DNA of 64,000 bases from Nitrospira_E sp052156535. Lineage in GTDB: Bacteria > Nitrospirota > Nitrospiria > Nitrospirales > UBA8639. Where the stretch lies: positions 224,196 through 288,195 of the forward strand of contig NZ_JBQKUP010000029.1 in assembly GCF_052156535.1 (NCBI RefSeq), written 5' to 3'. Numbering within the stretch: the first letter of the stretch is position 1; every line of letters starts with the position of its first letter. This document shows positions 62,099-64,000 of this stretch, in pieces. The notes beneath the pieces are model-generated. The model did no database searches and had not been told where the DNA came from. It worked only from the letters and a program-made list of their open reading frames with translations. The position numbers were made by a program, and so were the translations under genes.

Positions 62099-63223
62099 AT
62101 GTCTTCCACAAGGGTCATCAACGGCACCATCTTTATTTTTTTGCTTCTTGGGCTGCCTCCTCTGGGTATGGTCTTATCTGGCCAGGCTCTTCCCCACGAT
62201 TTGACTCTTTTACCCATTCCCCTACAGCCGGGATACGCCTCTCTTTCCTGGCCCATATTTGGACTGTCGACCCTGATCATTCTTGGAACGCTGACACCTT
62301 TTCTTTTGCGTTTGAGCACAGGCGTGCGTCACAACACATTTCCTCCCACTTCCGGCAAACGGTTTCCCTGGTGGGGTTGGATGGCCGTAGTATGGACGAC
62401 TTTCGCTTCAATCCTCTCCTGGACGCGTTTTTCCTGGTTCCTAGAATGGCAACCCTACACGTTCCCCCTGCTCTGGCTCGGCTACATCGTGGTCATCAAC
62501 GCCTTAAGCTTTTCTCAAACCGGCAGGTGCATGATCACCAATCAGCCCGCTTATCTTTTCAAACTCTTTCTCCTCAGCGCGGGCTTCTGGTGGATGTTCG
62601 AATACCTTAATCAATATGTACAAAACTGGCACTATGTGGGCCTGGCATCAACCTCATCGCCTCTGACCTATGCCTGGTTCACTCTTTCATTTTCGACGGT
62701 TCTACCCGCCGTTCTGGGTACCTATGAATACCTGTCTTCCATTTCCTGGATAAGGGGACCATTTGAAAATTGGCTGGCCATCTCCTCAGTGAATGCCCCG
62801 AACACCGGATGGCTGATGTTCAGCCTTGGTTGTTTCGGGCTTCTGATGATTGGGATCTGGCCCACGCTGCTGTTTTCTCTTCTCTGGGTGAGCCCGCTTC
62901 TGATCATGTTAGGCATACAAATAATACGGAGGGTTCCAACCATACTCTCCCCATTGACCAAAGGAAACTGGAGTCCCGTGGTTCTTTCCGCTCTGGCAGC
63001 TCTGGTCTGTGGAGACTTTTGGGAATTGTGGAATGCCCACAGCCTGGTCCATTGGGAATATTCAATTCCCTACGTCCACGCACTCCCGATGGGGGAAATG
63101 CCGATCCTCGGTTATGCCGGCTATTTGCCGTTCGGTATGGAATGTCTGTCGGTCACAGCATTTTTTCTGGGAAATCAGAACTTCCGCAGTGAAACCTATG
63201 CAGGAATTCCATATTCCCCATAA
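62099..63223 (+). CDS. Hypothetical multi-pass membrane protein, 374 aa
   Basis: About 9-11 hydrophobic segments rich in Trp, Phe and Leu fill the protein. Aromatic clusters near the C-terminus (F-W-E-L-W-N, H-W-E-Y) and a charged cytoplasmic loop (R-R-V-P-T-I) are seen. I cannot assign a family. ATG 62099 gives a normal N-terminus; a longer start at 62057 adds 14 non-hydrophobic residues. Confidence 0.6.
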   Translation: MSSTRVINGTIFIFLLLGLPPLGMVLSGQALPHDLTLLPIPLQPGYASLSWPIFGLSTLIILGTLTPFLLRLSTGVRHNTFPPTSGKRFPWWGWMAVVWTTFASILSWTRFSWFLEWQPYTFPLLWLGYIVVINALSFSQTGRCMITNQPAYLFKLFLLSAGFWWMFEYLNQYVQNWHYVGLASTSSPLTYAWFTLSFSTVLPAVLGTYEYLSSISWIRGPFENWLAISSVNAPNTGWLMFSLGCFGLLMIGIWPTLLFSLLWVSPLLIMLGIQIIRRVPTILSPLTKGNWSPVVLSALAALVCGDFWELWNAHSLVHWEYSIPYVHALPMGEMPILGYAGYLPFGMECLSVTAFFLGNQNFRSETYAGIPYSP

Positions 63224-63355
63224 ATCGTTCAAACACCATGATTGTATTGACTAAAAGGCCGGCCTGTTATTCTACAACATGTTTTTCTTTTGACACCCTA
63301 ACCTCTCTCAACAATATGTAATGGGAATTGAAGAAGGGGCGGGAGATAGCAAACA

Positions 63356-63703
63356 ATGAAGTCGCCTTTAAGGAAAGCGTTTTGCCCATCTTGTGGTAGC
63401 CCCTTCGGTAATTTTCTGGTTTTTCAGATGATGGCCTCACCAGAGAGTTTTGTAAGGTGCCGACACTGTAAACAGATACTTTATTTGCCCGGCTCAAAAT
63501 ATTTTTTGTTTATAACGACTTCACTTTTTATTTGGATAGCGATGATCGTGGCTACCATGCAAATTTTTCAAATTTTCTTTGCCTCTGCCCCTGAGTGGGT
63601 AAGAATTATGCTGCTTATCGTTGGAGGGATTGGTGGATTTATCATTGGCGAAATTTTAGGTTCTCAAGTCATTTTACGATGGATAGCCAATCAGAAAGAG
63701 TAA
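63356..63703 (+). CDS. Hypothetical zinc-ribbon membrane protein, 115 aa
   Basis: An N-terminal zinc ribbon (C-P-S-C near residue 10 and C-R-H-C near 37) is followed by two transmembrane helices (about 50-75 and 82-103). The arrangement suggests a small cytoplasmic zinc domain on a membrane hairpin. No named family is recognised. Confidence 0.65.
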   Translation: MKSPLRKAFCPSCGSPFGNFLVFQMMASPESFVRCRHCKQILYLPGSKYFLFITTSLFIWIAMIVATMQIFQIFFASAPEWVRIMLLIVGGIGGFIIGEILGSQVILRWIANQKE

Positions 63704-63707
63704 AGAA

Positions 63708-63727
63708 CCCCCCAGCAAGCTGGGAGG
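63708..63727. repeat. Hairpin at the right end of an IS200/IS605-like element
   Basis: CCCAGC (63711-63716) and GCTGGG (63719-63724) form a tight stem with an AA loop; two outer pairs extend it. It lies just beyond the transposase stop codon, where IS200/IS605 elements carry the subterminal hairpin bound by TnpA. It may also serve as a terminator for the gene ending at 63703. Confidence 0.5.
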
Positions 63728-63737
63728 CATTTAAGAT

Positions 63738-64000
63738 TTAGAAATCTAATTTCAGTTGTTTGGGATCATGTTGATGCGTGATATACCGACGAATCACCTC
63801 TGCCGTTACTTGGTCCCCTACACTTCGGACAAAATAACCATCGTTCCACAATTCCCCACCCCACAATTGCTGCTTCACCTCGGGAAACTCCTGGAAAACT
63901 TTGCGGGCCGAAATACTTTTCAACCTCTGCGCTACCTGGGCAGGACTATAGCATGGGGGGACCGAAAGAAATATATGCACATGATCCTCCATTACTTCTT
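63738..64000 (-). mobile_element. tnpA: IS200/IS605-type transposase TnpA, 3' part
   Basis: This is the C-terminal part of a Y1-type HuH transposase. The metal-binding H-U-H motif appears as D-H-V-H-I-F-L, and the Tyr region (N-D-G-Y-F-V-R-S-V-G-D) follows. The reading frame continues through the window end, so the 5' part is missing here. Such transposases move IS200/IS605 elements or act on REP palindromes. The hairpin at 63708-63727 is in the expected place for the right end. Confidence 0.85.

Noticed and set aside
61990..62610. 206-residue open frame
   Set aside because: It is a shifted frame of the multi-pass membrane protein gene starting at 62099, with His/Arg-rich shadow composition.
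1..64000. tRNA, rRNA or CRISPR array
   Set aside because: I found no tRNA-like cloverleaf, rRNA stretch or regularly spaced repeats by reading; short or divergent tRNAs could have been missed.

Overview
The window reads as a chromosomal segment of a free-living, Gram-negative, autotrophic bacterium. My best guess is a Nitrospira-like nitrite oxidiser (Nitrospirota) of moderate GC. This is inferred from gene content: paralogues resembling the epsilon subunit of the reductive-TCA-type 2-oxoacid:ferredoxin oxidoreductase, a two-subunit biotin carboxylase/carboxyltransferase, a multi-subunit complex I/Hyf-like pump and many lipoproteins. No rRNA, tRNA or other phylogenetic marker was found to confirm it.

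Layout. 1-1.9 kb: a lipoprotein gene between two copies of a GIY-YIG nuclease 3' end with a shared hairpin repeat. 1.9-11 kb: housekeeping genes (pepF, a cytochrome c lipoprotein, queC, and a minus-strand haem/nucleotide group hemE-hemG-acyP-apt-dksA) and small unknown genes. 11-19 kb: a phosphate-binding-like protein, a two-subunit biotin-dependent carboxylase, an alpha/beta hydrolase, a one-Cys thiol peroxidase, tenA and a VanZ-like protein. 19.4-30.5 kb: a complete-looking type IV pilus/type II secretion assembly operon (pseudopilins, secretin with TPR and cohesin-like domains, LysM lipoprotein, GspF, GspE, PilM/N/O/P-like). 30.5-36.6 kb: a retropepsin-like protease, a beta-helix protein, coaE, trxB, thiI and a His-rich membrane protein.

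The most interesting part is 37.1-53.6 kb, about 16.5 kb read entirely on the minus strand. In transcription order it encodes: an OFOR-epsilon-like protein; a 93-aa unknown; an OFOR gamma/alpha fusion that has lost the recognisable thiamine-diphosphate motif; a second epsilon-like protein; HyfB, HyfC, HyfE and two HyfF/NuoL-type pumps; a HyfG-like (NuoCD-like) subunit whose four NiFe cysteines are all replaced; a HyfI/NuoB-like subunit that keeps its Fe-S cysteines; a secreted protein with an amicyanin-like copper motif; a SulP anion transporter; and an LCIB-type beta-carbonic-anhydrase-like protein. I read this as an energy-converting-hydrogenase-related (Ehr) membrane complex. It may exchange electrons with ferredoxin or OFOR and may be coupled to inorganic-carbon supply; that coupling is a hypothesis.

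The 960-bp gap upstream holds three copies of a TGCARANYTTGCA palindrome, a consensus-quality sigma-54 promoter facing right and a weaker one facing the Ehr operon. A histidine kinase/NtrC-type sigma-54 activator pair lies at 56.8-59.6 kb, so the locus may be under sigma-54 control. From 59.6 kb to the end the DNA is more eroded: a decayed copy of the 35.8-kb membrane gene, a TIR/WD40 gene remnant, several unknown membrane or zinc-ribbon proteins, and the 3' part of an IS200/IS605-type transposase cut by the window end.
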